Source of the DNA: Myxococcales bacterium
GTDB lineage: Bacteria > Myxococcota_A > Polyangia > Haliangiales > Haliangiaceae
NCBI GenBank assembly: GCA_028287135.1
Contig: JAQBQE010000060.1
Location: 38,873-102,872 of the forward strand
Reading direction: 5' to 3'
Length of the DNA stretch: 64,000 bases
A program made the translations under genes and the position numbers. The notes under the pieces were generated by a model. That model searched no databases. It was given only the letters and a program-made list of their open reading frames with translations, and was not told the DNA's origin. Positions within the stretch are counted from its first letter, which is position 1. Each line of letters starts with the position of its first letter. This document shows, piece by piece, positions 1 to 8,753 of the stretch.

Positions 1-1141
1 ACGGCTGGAACAGCCGCGACCGGGTCTCCTCGTCCATCCCGCAGCCATCATCCGTGACGTCGATCATGACGCAGCCGGACCCGCGTCCGATCCGTACCGT
101 GATCGTTCCGTCACCGGCGATCGCGTCGCGCGCGTTGAGCACGAGATTACTGAGCACGCGCAGGAGATCGTTGGCGCTCAGTGGGATCCGCGCCTCCCCG
201 TCGTGATCGATCGCCAGCTCGAGCGCGATCCGTCGGGGGATCGTGCGGCGCACCATGGCCGGCAGCGCTCGGGCCGTGGTCACGGCATCACAGCTCGCAT
301 CGACATCGCTCGCTCCGGGCGCGAACACGGTCAACGATCGCATCGTACTGCGAGCGGCGGTCGTGGCCGCCACCACATCGGCGAGACACTCCCGGGCCTC
401 CTCGTCGAGCTCGCGCGTCAGGGCCTCGGCCCGGCTCGCCACGATCTCGAGCGCGGCGCCGATGTTGGCGCCGACCTCGGCGGCGATCTCGACGATCAGG
501 TCCGAGCGCTCGGACCGTGCGATCTGCTCGTCGATGGCCTCACGCGTTCGCCGGAGCTCGCGTTCATTCTGGAGCGCGACCTCGATATCGAGCCGCGCAG
601 CGATCAGATGGCGAACGGCATACCCGATGACGACGGCGATGCCGACCATCGCCGCGACTGCGGTGGGGATCATGCGTCCCCACGCCGCGGAGCTGTCGAG
701 GTCGAACATCGGAGGAGGTTCGATCAGGCCCTGATCGATCAACGCTCCCACAGCGATCGGTGAGCTCACCAGCACGACCACGACCAGCCCGCGAACTCTC
801 GGCGACGTGAACATGAACGAGAGTGCGATCATCAGCAAATAGACCGCACCGATTCCGAGCAGGAGACCGAACGTCATCAGAGCGATCACGTTGGCGACCG
901 TCAGGAGCACCAGGTACGCGTACGGCGTCCACGACGCGCGCGTACGCCAGCCGATGCCTCCGCACACGGCGACCGCGAAGGAGAGCAGCATCGCCGCCGG
1001 TGCCTGGTCCCGCCCAAGCGCCACGGTCTGGATCGCGGTCGCGAGCGTGCCCCCGACGAAGGCGACCCGATCGGCGCCACGACGGATCTGCGCCCTCAGC
1101 TCGGGTCCGACACTCCTGCCGATCGCGGACGCTTCGCTCAC
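1..1141 (-). CDS. Membrane histidine-kinase-like protein lacking the phospho-acceptor His (partial, C-terminus off window)
   Basis: The frame opens with GTG at 1141, overlaps the stop of the upstream kinase gene as GTGA, and runs off the left edge after 380 visible codons. About 200 N-terminal residues form several hydrophobic segments; a helical dimerisation-like region and the start of a HATPase_c domain follow. The N-box (NLVLNARDA) and G1 box (DDGCGM) are intact. The H-box position reads EVGANIGAALEIV, so Ala225 stands where the phosphorylated His should be and Asn follows it. Layout and spacing match the neighbouring kinase, suggesting an ancient duplication. It may bind ATP but should not autophosphorylate in the usual way; acting in trans on the upstream partner is an inference. 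A receiver domain beyond the edge cannot be excluded. Confidence 0.85.
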   Translation of the reverse strand, partial: MSEASAIGRSVGPELRAQIRRGADRVAFVGGTLATAIQTVALGRDQAPAAMLLSFAVAVCGGIGWRTRASWTPYAYLVLLTVANVIALMTFGLLLGIGAVYLLMIALSFMFTSPRVRGLVVVVLVSSPIAVGALIDQGLIEPPPMFDLDSSAAWGRMIPTAVAAMVGIAVVIGYAVRHLIAARLDIEVALQNERELRRTREAIDEQIARSERSDLIVEIAAEVGANIGAALEIVASRAEALTRELDEEARECLADVVAATTAARSTMRSLTVFAPGASDVDASCDAVTTARALPAMVRRTIPRRIALELAIDHDGEARIPLSANDLLRVLSNLVLNARDAIAGDGTITVRIGRGSGCVMIDVTDDGCGMDEETRSRLFQP

Positions 1142-2772
1142 GCGACCTCCTGCGTCGCATGCGGAATCGCGGACTCGAGCTCGGTCATCGTGAACGGTTT
1201 CGGGAGAAACCGAACGTGCGCGTCGCGGAGCCGGTGGCGGAGGTCGTCGTCGGCACCAAAGCCCGAGCACACGACGATCGGGCGTTCGGGCGCGCGCTCG
1301 AACGACGCGATCGCGAGCTCCTCGCCGTCACCGTCGCCGAGCTGGAGATCGGTGACGAGCAGATCCGGGCCGGCGGCGAGCAGCGGCCAGGCCTCGGCGA
1401 GCGAGCTGGCCGACGTCACGGTGTAGCCGCGGCGGCCGATCAGCTTCGACAACCGACCGAGCACCAGCGGTTCGTCGTCGACGACCAGCGCGATCCGGGG
1501 CCGGTCGATCGCGGGGAGCACGGCGGCGGGCTCATCATCAGCGGGCCGCAGGCAGATATGGACCGAGACCACGTTGTCCTGCCCGCTGATCGTCAGGCTG
1601 CCACCCGCCTGCTCCACGACCTCCTTCGCCGCCGACATCCCGAGCCGCGCGCTGACAGACTTCAACCGGAACGGTGCGGAGCTCGTCGCTGTCTGGCGCT
1701 TCTCGACGCCGCGAAGATCGAGCTCGATCATTCCTCCGACCCGACGCACGGTCAGCGAGAGCTGCGAGACCTCCGCGCGATCGGCGCGAAGCACGAGGCG
1801 GAACAGGATCTGCTCCAGCCGCTCGGGGGCGAGCGCGACGCGCACCGACGGGGTCTCGACGGCGAGCTCGATCTTGCGGCCCATCCGCTCGAGGCGTCTC
1901 AGACACGCATCGACGGTCGTCACGACGTCCGCGGTGGTCGTCGTCGGTGGGAACTTGCGACCGATCCACAGCAGATCGCGGACGAGCTCCGCCGCATGGT
2001 GCGATGCGCCCTCGAGGTCCGCGAGGCTCGTCCGCTGGCCGTGGGTCGCCACCTTCTCACCGAGGAGGTCAGAGGCGGCCAGGATCGCGGTGAGCGCGTT
2101 GTTGATATCGTGGGCCACGCCGCCTGCGAGCCGGCCGACCAGCTCGAGGTGCTCGACCTCATCGAGCTCCTGCCGGGAGGAATCGAGCCGGGTGCGGGTC
2201 TCGGTCTCGATGCGATAGGCCTCGGCCGCGCGCTCGTACGACTGCTCGAGCGACGCGATCAGAGCGCCGAGCACGCGCGCCGCGATCCACGACACCACAC
2301 CGACGGTGAGTGCGATGCGGATCCAGATCCGTAGTCCATCGAGGCTCATCACCGTGCCGGAGCCGAGCGATGGCACCACGTCGGAGACACGCACCAGGAT
2401 CGCAGCGGAGGCCACCGCCACCATCACCCACAGCCCGGTTCGCGACCACAGCGCACCGGCCAGCAGGACCGCGAGCCCAAACGTCGCACCGACACCCGCG
2501 GTGGGCCCCTGCGTCCACAGGGCCAGCACGGAGAGCCCCAGCATCGCCGTCGGGTACACGCCGCGCCGCCAGGGCGCGCGCCCCATCGTGCCGAGCAGGG
2601 ACAGCCCCCAGACCACGAGCAGCCCCGCGCCGAGCACCCGCAGCCAGGTCGGTGACCCCGCAGGAAACACGAGGATCGCACCCGCCGCAATGCACGGGAT
2701 CCCGACGAGCACGGTGCGATCGACCACGGCAAGCACCGGCGCGACCGACTCGTTCAGGTCAGGCCGATTCAT
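1138..2772 (-). CDS. Membrane hybrid histidine-kinase-like protein with receiver domain and degenerate ATP site
   Basis: The protein has 544 residues. Residues 1-185 hold about six hydrophobic segments, then a coiled linker and a HisKA-type H-box (LAGGVAHDINNALTAI) with His221. The following ATPase-like domain has lost its motifs: the N-box reads QILFRLVLRADRA with both Asn replaced by Arg, and the G1 (DxGxG) and GTGLGL-type motifs are absent, although the closing AKEVVEQAGGSLTI pattern remains. The C-terminus is a complete receiver domain with VVDDE, Asp475 in VTDLQL, Ser in VVCSGF and Lys in LPKPF. It therefore looks like a phospho-relay protein unable to use ATP itself. The next gene overlaps it by four bases and has the opposite defects. 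Confidence 0.9.
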   Translation of the reverse strand: MNRPDLNESVAPVLAVVDRTVLVGIPCIAAGAILVFPAGSPTWLRVLGAGLLVVWGLSLLGTMGRAPWRRGVYPTAMLGLSVLALWTQGPTAGVGATFGLAVLLAGALWSRTGLWVMVAVASAAILVRVSDVVPSLGSGTVMSLDGLRIWIRIALTVGVVSWIAARVLGALIASLEQSYERAAEAYRIETETRTRLDSSRQELDEVEHLELVGRLAGGVAHDINNALTAILAASDLLGEKVATHGQRTSLADLEGASHHAAELVRDLLWIGRKFPPTTTTADVVTTVDACLRRLERMGRKIELAVETPSVRVALAPERLEQILFRLVLRADRAEVSQLSLTVRRVGGMIELDLRGVEKRQTATSSAPFRLKSVSARLGMSAAKEVVEQAGGSLTISGQDNVVSVHICLRPADDEPAAVLPAIDRPRIALVVDDEPLVLGRLSKLIGRRGYTVTSASSLAEAWPLLAAGPDLLVTDLQLGDGDGEELAIASFERAPERPIVVCSGFGADDDLRHRLRDAHVRFLPKPFTMTELESAIPHATQEVA

Positions 2773-2841
2773 GACAGGGAGGTCCAGCCTTTGGATATCG
2801 ACCAGAATCCCAACCGATCAAGGGGCACGCAAGGCGCCGGC

Positions 2842-4503
2842 TCAGCGCTTCTGACCGAGGAGCACCACGATCCAGATGGCGCCATCGCCGATCTCGGGAT
2901 GCGAGCCCTGTGCGATACCGACCCCGATGTCGTCCGGCTTGGAGTCACCGATCAGGGACGTGCCGTCGATCGAGTCGAGATCCGCCGACGCGGTGATCAC
3001 GCTGCTGACGCGCGCGTAGCTCGCACCGAGGGCGTCGACCTGGCGCTTGATGGCGGCATACGCCTGCTCGCGCGTCTTGCCCGAGGCGAGCGCCTCCGAG
3101 AGTTGCTGACCGATCGCGGCGAGCTTGACGTTGTTGCCCACAGGGCGCGCCTGCGAGATCCGCTGGAACACGAGCTCACCTGCACGGGCCGGATCCACCT
3201 TCGGCGGCACGCGCGTGAACACCTGGGTCAGGAAGATCTCCCGGCGGCCGGAGACCTCCTCGCCGAACACCGCGCCGATGCCGATGTGGGTCGCCGAATG
3301 GGACGTGATGTTCGCGCGATGCCCCGGGCTGTTCATCAGGCCCTGGTGCGCTTCGCCGACGCCATACGCGCGCGCGACGTTCTCGAGCACCACCGCGGTC
3401 TTGATCTTCGCAGCGCGCACGCGATCGGCGGCGGACCCCGTCGTCGGCGAGATGTGCGCGACGTTCTTGGTGCGACGCATCTCCTCCGAGTGGCCGCGCG
3501 AGACCGCAGCGACCCGATCGTCCCAGACCAGCGCGCTCAGACCCGCCGCGACGCGGTCGCGGTTGACCATCGCGAGCAGCCGCTTCTCCGCTTCCTCGGT
3601 CGTCGCGGCGGGCGCGTCGTCGAGCGACGGGTCGACGGTCAAGGAGGCTGGCGCGGCGGTGCCACACCAGACCGGGAAGTTCGCGAGCACGGTCGAGCCG
3701 CTGACATCGCTCGCCGTGATCTCGACCTGCTGCCGACCCTTGTGCGAGCCGCACGAGACCTCCGAAGTGAACCCGCCCGCGTGACCGGTCTTGAGCTCGA
3801 GGCGCTCGGTCGATCCGGTCTCGTACGTCACGAACACCTCGGGGCTCGCGTAGCGCGCGTCGACGACGGCATTGATCGTGAAGCTGCCGCCCGCGGGCAA
3901 CGAGCGTGGAATCGGCGACGTGCTGACGGCCGATGCCTGCAGAGCGAACACGACGGCGCCGGTGCCGTCGGGCAATCGCTTCGCAGCGCCGATGCCGACC
4001 CGCGCGGTCGCGCCGTCGGCCAGGATCTCCGCGAGTCGCGGCTGGAGCTGCTCGACGATCAGCTGCGGCGAATCGATATCGCCCCACACCACGAGCAGGT
4101 GTGGCGATGGCTCGATGATGCCGTTACGGTGAAGCGCGAACTCGACCAGGCTGTAGCCGATCACGCCTTCTTCGGGGACGACCTCGGCGAGCTCGGCGCA
4201 TGCGCGGAACAGCCGGGCATCCGCGATCGGAACCGACGTCCCGGCGCGACCCGCCGCTTCCTTGATGGCGATCATCACCGCGTCGCCGAGCGCGGTCTTC
4301 GGCGGCGCCTGCAGCGGCTCGTTGTAGCGACGGGCCGGCTCACTCGCAGGCGCGAACGTCACCGGCGCCATCGCAGGTGCGGCCTTGGCAGTGCCGGTAC
4401 TGGCCGCCCCTCCGCGCCAGCTCGGCTGAGCACCCACCTGTTGCGGACCGTGTTTCGGGCATCCGGTGGCGAGGACCAGCGCCATCACGGCGAGCGAGCG
4501 CAT
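2842..4503 (-). CDS. CAP-domain (SCP/PR-1-like) lipoprotein
   Basis: A 553-residue protein starting MRSLAVMALVLATGC, a clear lipoprotein signal with lipobox Cys; upstream in-frame codons are not needed. Residues about 305-425 form a CAP domain: NRDRVAAGLSALVWD, HSEEM, ENVA, LMNSPGHRANI and HIGIG are the usual signatures, with the two conserved His. The preceding 280 residues are unrecognised and contain a Cys pair. CAP proteins are secreted or surface proteins with varied roles (lipid binding, proteolysis, cell-wall association); which applies here cannot be told. TAGTTT lies 7 nt before the ATG with no Shine-Dalgarno, so the mRNA may be leaderless. It sits 69 bp upstream of the kinase pair on the same strand. 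Confidence 0.88.
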   Translation of the reverse strand: MRSLAVMALVLATGCPKHGPQQVGAQPSWRGGAASTGTAKAAPAMAPVTFAPASEPARRYNEPLQAPPKTALGDAVMIAIKEAAGRAGTSVPIADARLFRACAELAEVVPEEGVIGYSLVEFALHRNGIIEPSPHLLVVWGDIDSPQLIVEQLQPRLAEILADGATARVGIGAAKRLPDGTGAVVFALQASAVSTSPIPRSLPAGGSFTINAVVDARYASPEVFVTYETGSTERLELKTGHAGGFTSEVSCGSHKGRQQVEITASDVSGSTVLANFPVWCGTAAPASLTVDPSLDDAPAATTEEAEKRLLAMVNRDRVAAGLSALVWDDRVAAVSRGHSEEMRRTKNVAHISPTTGSAADRVRAAKIKTAVVLENVARAYGVGEAHQGLMNSPGHRANITSHSATHIGIGAVFGEEVSGRREIFLTQVFTRVPPKVDPARAGELVFQRISQARPVGNNVKLAAIGQQLSEALASGKTREQAYAAIKRQVDALGASYARVSSVITASADLDSIDGTSLIGDSKPDDIGVGIAQGSHPEIGDGAIWIVVLLGQKR

Positions 4504-4564
4504 CCGCCGAAAACTAACACGCCCGATGAGCACGCGCCGCCGATCGAAGCCGGGCGCTCCCCGT

Positions 4565-6286
4565 TCAGCGAGAGGTCGCGGTGCCGGAGCCGGCGGATGC
4601 ACCGCCGGAGCCTTGGGCGCCGCTGCCCGTCGCTGCGGGTGCGCGCGGGGTCACAGCGGGTGCGGGTTTCGCCGAGCCGGGTGCGACGATGGAACCTGGG
4701 CTGAACGTGGCCCCGGTCGCTCCACCCGGCGTCCCGACCGCGACCCTGGTGAGCCCGACAAGCTTCGCGCGATCGAGCAGCTGCACCATCCGGGCGTGGC
4801 CGACCCCAGGATCGGAGATGAACGTTACCGCCGTGGTCTTGTCGCGCGCATACGCGGCGCGCATCAGCTGGTCGAGCTGAGTGTCGTCGATGACCTTGCC
4901 GCCGACCAGGACCGCGTCGAGCCGGACCACGATCTCGAGCGCAGCTCCCGGCGCCGCTTCGCTGACGGTTCCCGAGCCGGCTGCCGCCGATCCGCTACCC
5001 GCGCCGGTTCCAGGCGGTGGCAACGGCCGCACGTTCGTTCCCGGCACGACGCCGCCCGCGATGTCCGCGAACACGACGGTCAGCATGCGATCGAGTCCGT
5101 GCCAGTCCTGGTACGTGATCCGGTTCCAGGAGGACGCCGTGGGGTTCTGCGCCGCGGTCTTCTTGTCGACGCGCACGAGGTTCATCCGCCAGCGATCACC
5201 GACCTGCGGTGGCAAGCGGACGCTCATCGCATCATCCTTGCCCTTGATCGCAGCCCACGGGATCGCGATCTCGACGTCCCAGCCCTGGTTCGGGTTGAGC
5301 TTGACCGCGGTCACCATGCCCGAGTCCCAGGCCTCGTCGCCCTTCGCCGCGCGACCCTGCGCGAACCACGAATCGAACGTCGCGTTGTTCGGATTGACCT
5401 GGAGCTCGACGTAGCCGCGGCGGTTGCCATCGGCATCGATGAACATCTCGATCGCGTCCTGCTTCCACAGTGGATCGTCCTGGTTCTTGAACTCGCTGAA
5501 CACCTCGCTATCGACAACGTTCGCGAACACGTAGAGGTTCTGCTCGTCCCACGTCATCCGGCCCGTCGCCTTGCCGACCGGCTCGGGGCTGCCCTCGGCC
5601 GTGAGCCAGTCAGGCGACTGCGCGACGCCCATCCAGCCCTCGTCGAGCGCCATGCCGTCGATCGCGATCGGACCGCGTGCGTACGGCACGTTGACGGTGC
5701 CCGGCGGTGGCGGCGCCTTCGACAGGTCGACGTCCAGCTTGTGCGCGATCACCGCGCGATCTTTGACCTGCGCGCCCGTCGCAGCCATCCGGTCGCCGAC
5801 GCCGTGCGCGCCGACCTGGATCAGACCGACGAGGAGCGTCGCCTCGTGCGAGCGCCAGTCGGGGCGAACAAAGATCTCCTGCTCGTCCTCGATGATCTCG
5901 CCGGGAGTCCACGTCGCCGGCCCGTGCGCGCGCTGCATCTCGGTCGCCGGCAGGTTCATGAAGTCGGGCTTGTTCGGCTCGCCGCGAAGCAGCGAGAACA
6001 CCTGCCAGCCGGGGCCCACGGGCGCGAGCACCTTCCAGTAGTGCGTGATCTTGAGCGCTGCACCGGGCACCGCGCGCTCGACGTCGATGGTGTTGCCGAG
6101 ATAGACGACCTTGCCGCCGAGCGTGACATCGAGGGTGGCGGTCATCGGCGGAGGTGCCTGCAGCAGGTGCTTGCCGACGAAGCCGGGGTCCACACGCTTG
6201 GGCTGCGGACCCGAACCTTGATCGACGCAGCCGCCTCCGATCAGCGCACCAGCGACGCCGATCGCCGCGACGAGGGAGCTCCGCAT
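4565..6286 (-). CDS. Lipoprotein with CBM9-like domain and C-terminal ExbD/TolR-like domain
   Basis: 573 residues beginning with a lipoprotein signal (MRSSLVAAIGVAGALIGGGC). Residues about 200-410 resemble the CBM9/DOMON-like family: IDGMALDEGW, DEQNLYVFANVVDSEV, DAIEMFIDADGNRRGYVELQVNPNN, and a DVEIAIPWAAI strand. Residues about 447-519 resemble the periplasmic part of ExbD/TolR (IVVRLDAVLVGGKVIDDTQL, then LLDRAKLVGLTRVAV), but the ExbD membrane anchor is absent. A long Ala/Gly/Pro tail ends the protein. Nine bases separate it from the upstream cyclic-nucleotide-binding gene, so they probably share a transcript. CBM9-like domains in lipoproteins often bind glycans; the ExbD-like part is my inference from pattern only. 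Confidence 0.82.
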   Translation of the reverse strand: MRSSLVAAIGVAGALIGGGCVDQGSGPQPKRVDPGFVGKHLLQAPPPMTATLDVTLGGKVVYLGNTIDVERAVPGAALKITHYWKVLAPVGPGWQVFSLLRGEPNKPDFMNLPATEMQRAHGPATWTPGEIIEDEQEIFVRPDWRSHEATLLVGLIQVGAHGVGDRMAATGAQVKDRAVIAHKLDVDLSKAPPPPGTVNVPYARGPIAIDGMALDEGWMGVAQSPDWLTAEGSPEPVGKATGRMTWDEQNLYVFANVVDSEVFSEFKNQDDPLWKQDAIEMFIDADGNRRGYVELQVNPNNATFDSWFAQGRAAKGDEAWDSGMVTAVKLNPNQGWDVEIAIPWAAIKGKDDAMSVRLPPQVGDRWRMNLVRVDKKTAAQNPTASSWNRITYQDWHGLDRMLTVVFADIAGGVVPGTNVRPLPPPGTGAGSGSAAAGSGTVSEAAPGAALEIVVRLDAVLVGGKVIDDTQLDQLMRAAYARDKTTAVTFISDPGVGHARMVQLLDRAKLVGLTRVAVGTPGGATGATFSPGSIVAPGSAKPAPAVTPRAPAATGSGAQGSGGASAGSGTATSR

Positions 6287-6295
6287 GCCGGTACC

Positions 6296-7510
6296 TTATA
6301 CGATGAGATCCGACGCGTCCTGGAACAGCGCGCGGTTTGCGGTCTCGCGAGCCACGACGAGCTTCTCGACCTCCTCCATCAGCTTGGGGTGCTTCTTCGC
6401 GACCACGGAGAAGTCGCTCTTCGACAGCCGCAGCAGCACCGCAGGCTCCACGGTGCTGACGCTCGCCACCGCGGCCGCACCGCTGACGAGCGAGATCTCA
6501 CCGACCGCCGCACCCGGACCGAGCTCTGCGATCGGCGAGCCCGCGCTCTGAACCTGACACCGGCCGGTGACGACGACCCACAGGTGATCGTTGACCTGGC
6601 CCTCGTGAATGAACGTCGTGCCCGCAGGCACGAGCTGGGTGCTGAACCGCGCGAGCAACGCATCGCGATCGTCCTCCTCGAGCGCACGGAACAGCTCGCT
6701 GGTGCGGGTCAGGTTCGCGAGCAGCCGCGTGCGTGCGTGGTTCGCGAGCACCTCGGCGAGCTTGGGGAACCTCTGTGCGGCGGTCTCGATCGCGCGCGCA
6801 GGAATCTCGAGCACCCAGACGTCCTCGCTCGCGGTGACGCGCGCGGTACGCGTCGTCCCACCGACGAGCGCGATCTCTCCGAAGAACGCGCCGGTGTGGA
6901 GCTCACCGAGCTCGGTCTTGTCGCGCGCGACCTTCACCGTGCCGTGCGCGAGCCAGTAGAGCGACGTCGCGGGATGGCCGATCTCGATGATCACCGCGCC
7001 GGCGGGGAACGCACGCGCGGTCATCACGCCGACGAGCGCGCGCGCACCTGGCTTCGACAGCGAGGACAGCAGCGGTGCGCGCGGGATCCGGTCGACGTGG
7101 CGCTGGGTCAACCAGGCCCCGAGCTTGGCGACCAGCGCGCGCGCCTGCTCGACCGGCGTGCCCGTCCCTGCCGGCACCTCCGGCGGTTCCTCGGGCGCGG
7201 TCGGTGCGCCGGTCGGGGTCCTGCCCGTCGTGTAGCCGCCACCCGCCGCGAAGGTGTCGACGACCTGATCGATCAGCTCCGGTCCGCGCACGCTGCCGAG
7301 CTCGGCGAGATGCCGGCCGCACGCGACGGCGAGCGCGACCTGGCCACCGATCCGGGCGCCCTCGCCGATCGTGGCGAACGCGAGCTCGGCGTCCTCGGTG
7401 TTGCCGAGCGCGTGGTGGATCGCGGCGAGCTCGAGCCACGCACCCTGGTCATGCGGGTGCGCGCGTAGCCGCTCGGTCGCGCGGGTCAGGTGCTCGACAG
7501 TGGCGGTCAT
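6296..7510 (-). CDS. Tandem cyclic-nucleotide-binding domain protein
   Basis: 404 residues, no signal peptide. The first 60 residues look like a TPR pair (HPHDQGAWLELAAIHHALG), followed by a Pro-rich linker. Two cNMP-binding folds follow: residues about 155-270 (GAVIIEIGHPATSLYWLAHG, then GAFFGEIALVGG and TRTARVTA) and about 275-385 (GTTFIHEGQVNDHLWVVVTG, then AAVGEISLVSG). There is no DNA-binding helix-turn-helix, so it is not a CRP-type regulator; it more likely senses a nucleotide or serves as a structural module. The phosphate-binding cassettes have GEIAL and GEISL, but the typical RTA Arg is clear only in the first copy. TAGACT is 6 nt upstream of the ATG with no Shine-Dalgarno. Confidence 0.88.
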   Translation of the reverse strand: MTATVEHLTRATERLRAHPHDQGAWLELAAIHHALGNTEDAELAFATIGEGARIGGQVALAVACGRHLAELGSVRGPELIDQVVDTFAAGGGYTTGRTPTGAPTAPEEPPEVPAGTGTPVEQARALVAKLGAWLTQRHVDRIPRAPLLSSLSKPGARALVGVMTARAFPAGAVIIEIGHPATSLYWLAHGTVKVARDKTELGELHTGAFFGEIALVGGTTRTARVTASEDVWVLEIPARAIETAAQRFPKLAEVLANHARTRLLANLTRTSELFRALEEDDRDALLARFSTQLVPAGTTFIHEGQVNDHLWVVVTGRCQVQSAGSPIAELGPGAAVGEISLVSGAAAVASVSTVEPAVLLRLSKSDFSVVAKKHPKLMEEVEKLVVARETANRALFQDASDLIV

Positions 7511-7516
7511 CCGCCA

Positions 7517-7522
7517 AGTCTA
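7517..7522 (-). promoter_or_regulatory. Candidate -10 (TAGACT) of a leaderless gene
   Basis: TAGACT ends 6 nt before the ATG of the cyclic-nucleotide-binding gene. A start site about 7 nt downstream would coincide with the start codon. No -35 was recognised. Confidence 0.45.
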
Positions 7523-7530
7523 TCAACGTT

Positions 7531-7583
7531 GACCTTGACGTGAACGTGAACCTGAACGTGAAACGTGGACCTCGACCTCGACG
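7531..7583 (+). repeat. Degenerate hexamer array (TGAACG-type) in an intergenic gap
   Basis: Eight or nine hexamer-like units (TTGACG, TGAACG, TGAACC, TGAACG, then TGAAACG, TGGACC, TCGACC, TCGACG) follow one another between the TPR gene stop and the cNMP gene start. One unit has an extra base. It is related in composition and period to the GTGNNC arrays at 12253, 19376 and 19567, but here it is nearer a gene start than a gene end. No reading frame through it looks like a real protein. Confidence 0.6.
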
Positions 7584-7701
7584 AAAGACGCCGGAGCGAG
7601 CTCCTGGTGCTGCGGTTCGAGGTCCCGAGCTCGACGTGGAGATCAGCGCGCAGCGAACGCCTCCGTCGCTCGGAGCTCGCGCACCGAGCCGCGGTCCCGT
7701 T

Positions 7702-8670
7702 CTAGAACCGGAGCGTGAATCCACCGCTCTGCGGCGGCGGGGCGGTCGGGCCGATCGGCAGCATCGTGCGCGCCACGTTCGACTGCGAGTCCGTGGTCGC
7801 GATCTGGATCACGACGTACGCGCTGACCGCGACGACCGCCCAGAACCACCACTTCTTGTAGACGGGGTCGGCCTTCTTCGGCTCCTCCTGCCCGGGCACC
7901 ACGGCAGGGTTCTGCGGGGCACCTGCGCCGGTCGGCGGCACGCTTGCGCCTGCTGCGCCGTTCGCCGCGACGGCGGGGCCGGTCCGCGGATCCGCGGCCA
8001 TGCCGCTGCTCGCACCGCCGACGCGCTCGTCACGAATCTGGTTGATATCGATCTGCTGCACGCGATCGAGCTGCGCGTCACCGGTCGAGACCGTGCCCGA
8101 GCTCGGGACACCCGTCGAGCCGGTGCCCATCGCCGGGCCGACCGGATCCTCGACGACCGGCGGACGGTTCCGCGCCTCGGCCGCGAGCCGGGCTTCCTCG
8201 GCCGTGCGCGCCTCCGCGGCGAGCCGCGCGTCGTCGGCGGCCTTCTTCGCCTCGATGGCCCGGCGGGTCTCCTCGGCCTTGCGGGCCTCCTCGGCCTTCT
8301 TCGCCGCGACCGACTTCGCTGCGGCATCGAGGCGCGCGATGCTCGCTTCGATCTCGGCGCGCTTGTCGCTGTTCGGCTGCTTGTCGAGGAACGCGCGGTA
8401 GTACTGCACGGCCGGCTCGGGGTCGCCGAGCTTGTCGTAGCAGAGCGCGAGGTTGTAGTTGTTGAGGTCGGCGGGGAGCAGCTGCTGCGCCGCGCTGAAC
8501 TCGCGGATCGCGCTGCGGTAGTCGCCTCCGCTGTAGTACTTCACGCCCGCCTGGTAGTGCGTGCGCGCCTCCGAGCGATCATCGGCAAACGCAGAGGTCC
8601 GGCCGACGATCACGAAGGCCAGCGCGATGAGCACGTAGCGAATCAACGAGGGAGCGAGCTGCTGGCGCAT
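7702..8670 (-). CDS. Signal-anchored TPR protein with Ala/Glu/Lys coiled coil and C-terminal membrane helix
   Basis: 322 residues from MRQQLAPSLIRYV; the in-frame codons further upstream overlap the kinase gene and lack a signal. After an N-terminal signal or anchor there are two to three TPR units (ARTHYQAGVKYYSGGDYRSA, LNNYNLALCYDKLGDPEPAV), then a charged Ala/Glu/Lys/Arg coiled coil (about residues 115-170), a Gly/Pro/Ala-rich low-complexity region and a hydrophobic segment near residue 275 (KKWWFWAVVAVSAYVVIQIA). This layout is common in myxobacterial envelope TPR proteins. It lies 83 bp downstream of a Ser/Thr kinase gene and could be in its transcript; a functional link is only suggested by position. 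Confidence 0.85.
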   Translation of the reverse strand: MRQQLAPSLIRYVLIALAFVIVGRTSAFADDRSEARTHYQAGVKYYSGGDYRSAIREFSAAQQLLPADLNNYNLALCYDKLGDPEPAVQYYRAFLDKQPNSDKRAEIEASIARLDAAAKSVAAKKAEEARKAEETRRAIEAKKAADDARLAAEARTAEEARLAAEARNRPPVVEDPVGPAMGTGSTGVPSSGTVSTGDAQLDRVQQIDINQIRDERVGGASSGMAADPRTGPAVAANGAAGASVPPTGAGAPQNPAVVPGQEEPKKADPVYKKWWFWAVVAVSAYVVIQIATTDSQSNVARTMLPIGPTAPPPQSGGFTLRF

Positions 8671-8753
8671 GGGAGGTTTCTTCTTTCTTCTCGGCGATGG
8701 TGACTCGGAAGGCGTGCCACATGCGGCGACGATCGGCACTGGCGTGCGCGACG

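Noticed and set aside
4466..7468. A 1000-codon open frame on the plus strand
   Set aside because: It is antisense to three well-supported lipoprotein/cNMP genes, is Arg/Asp/Leu-rich with no domain, and arises from the codon bias of GC-rich DNA.
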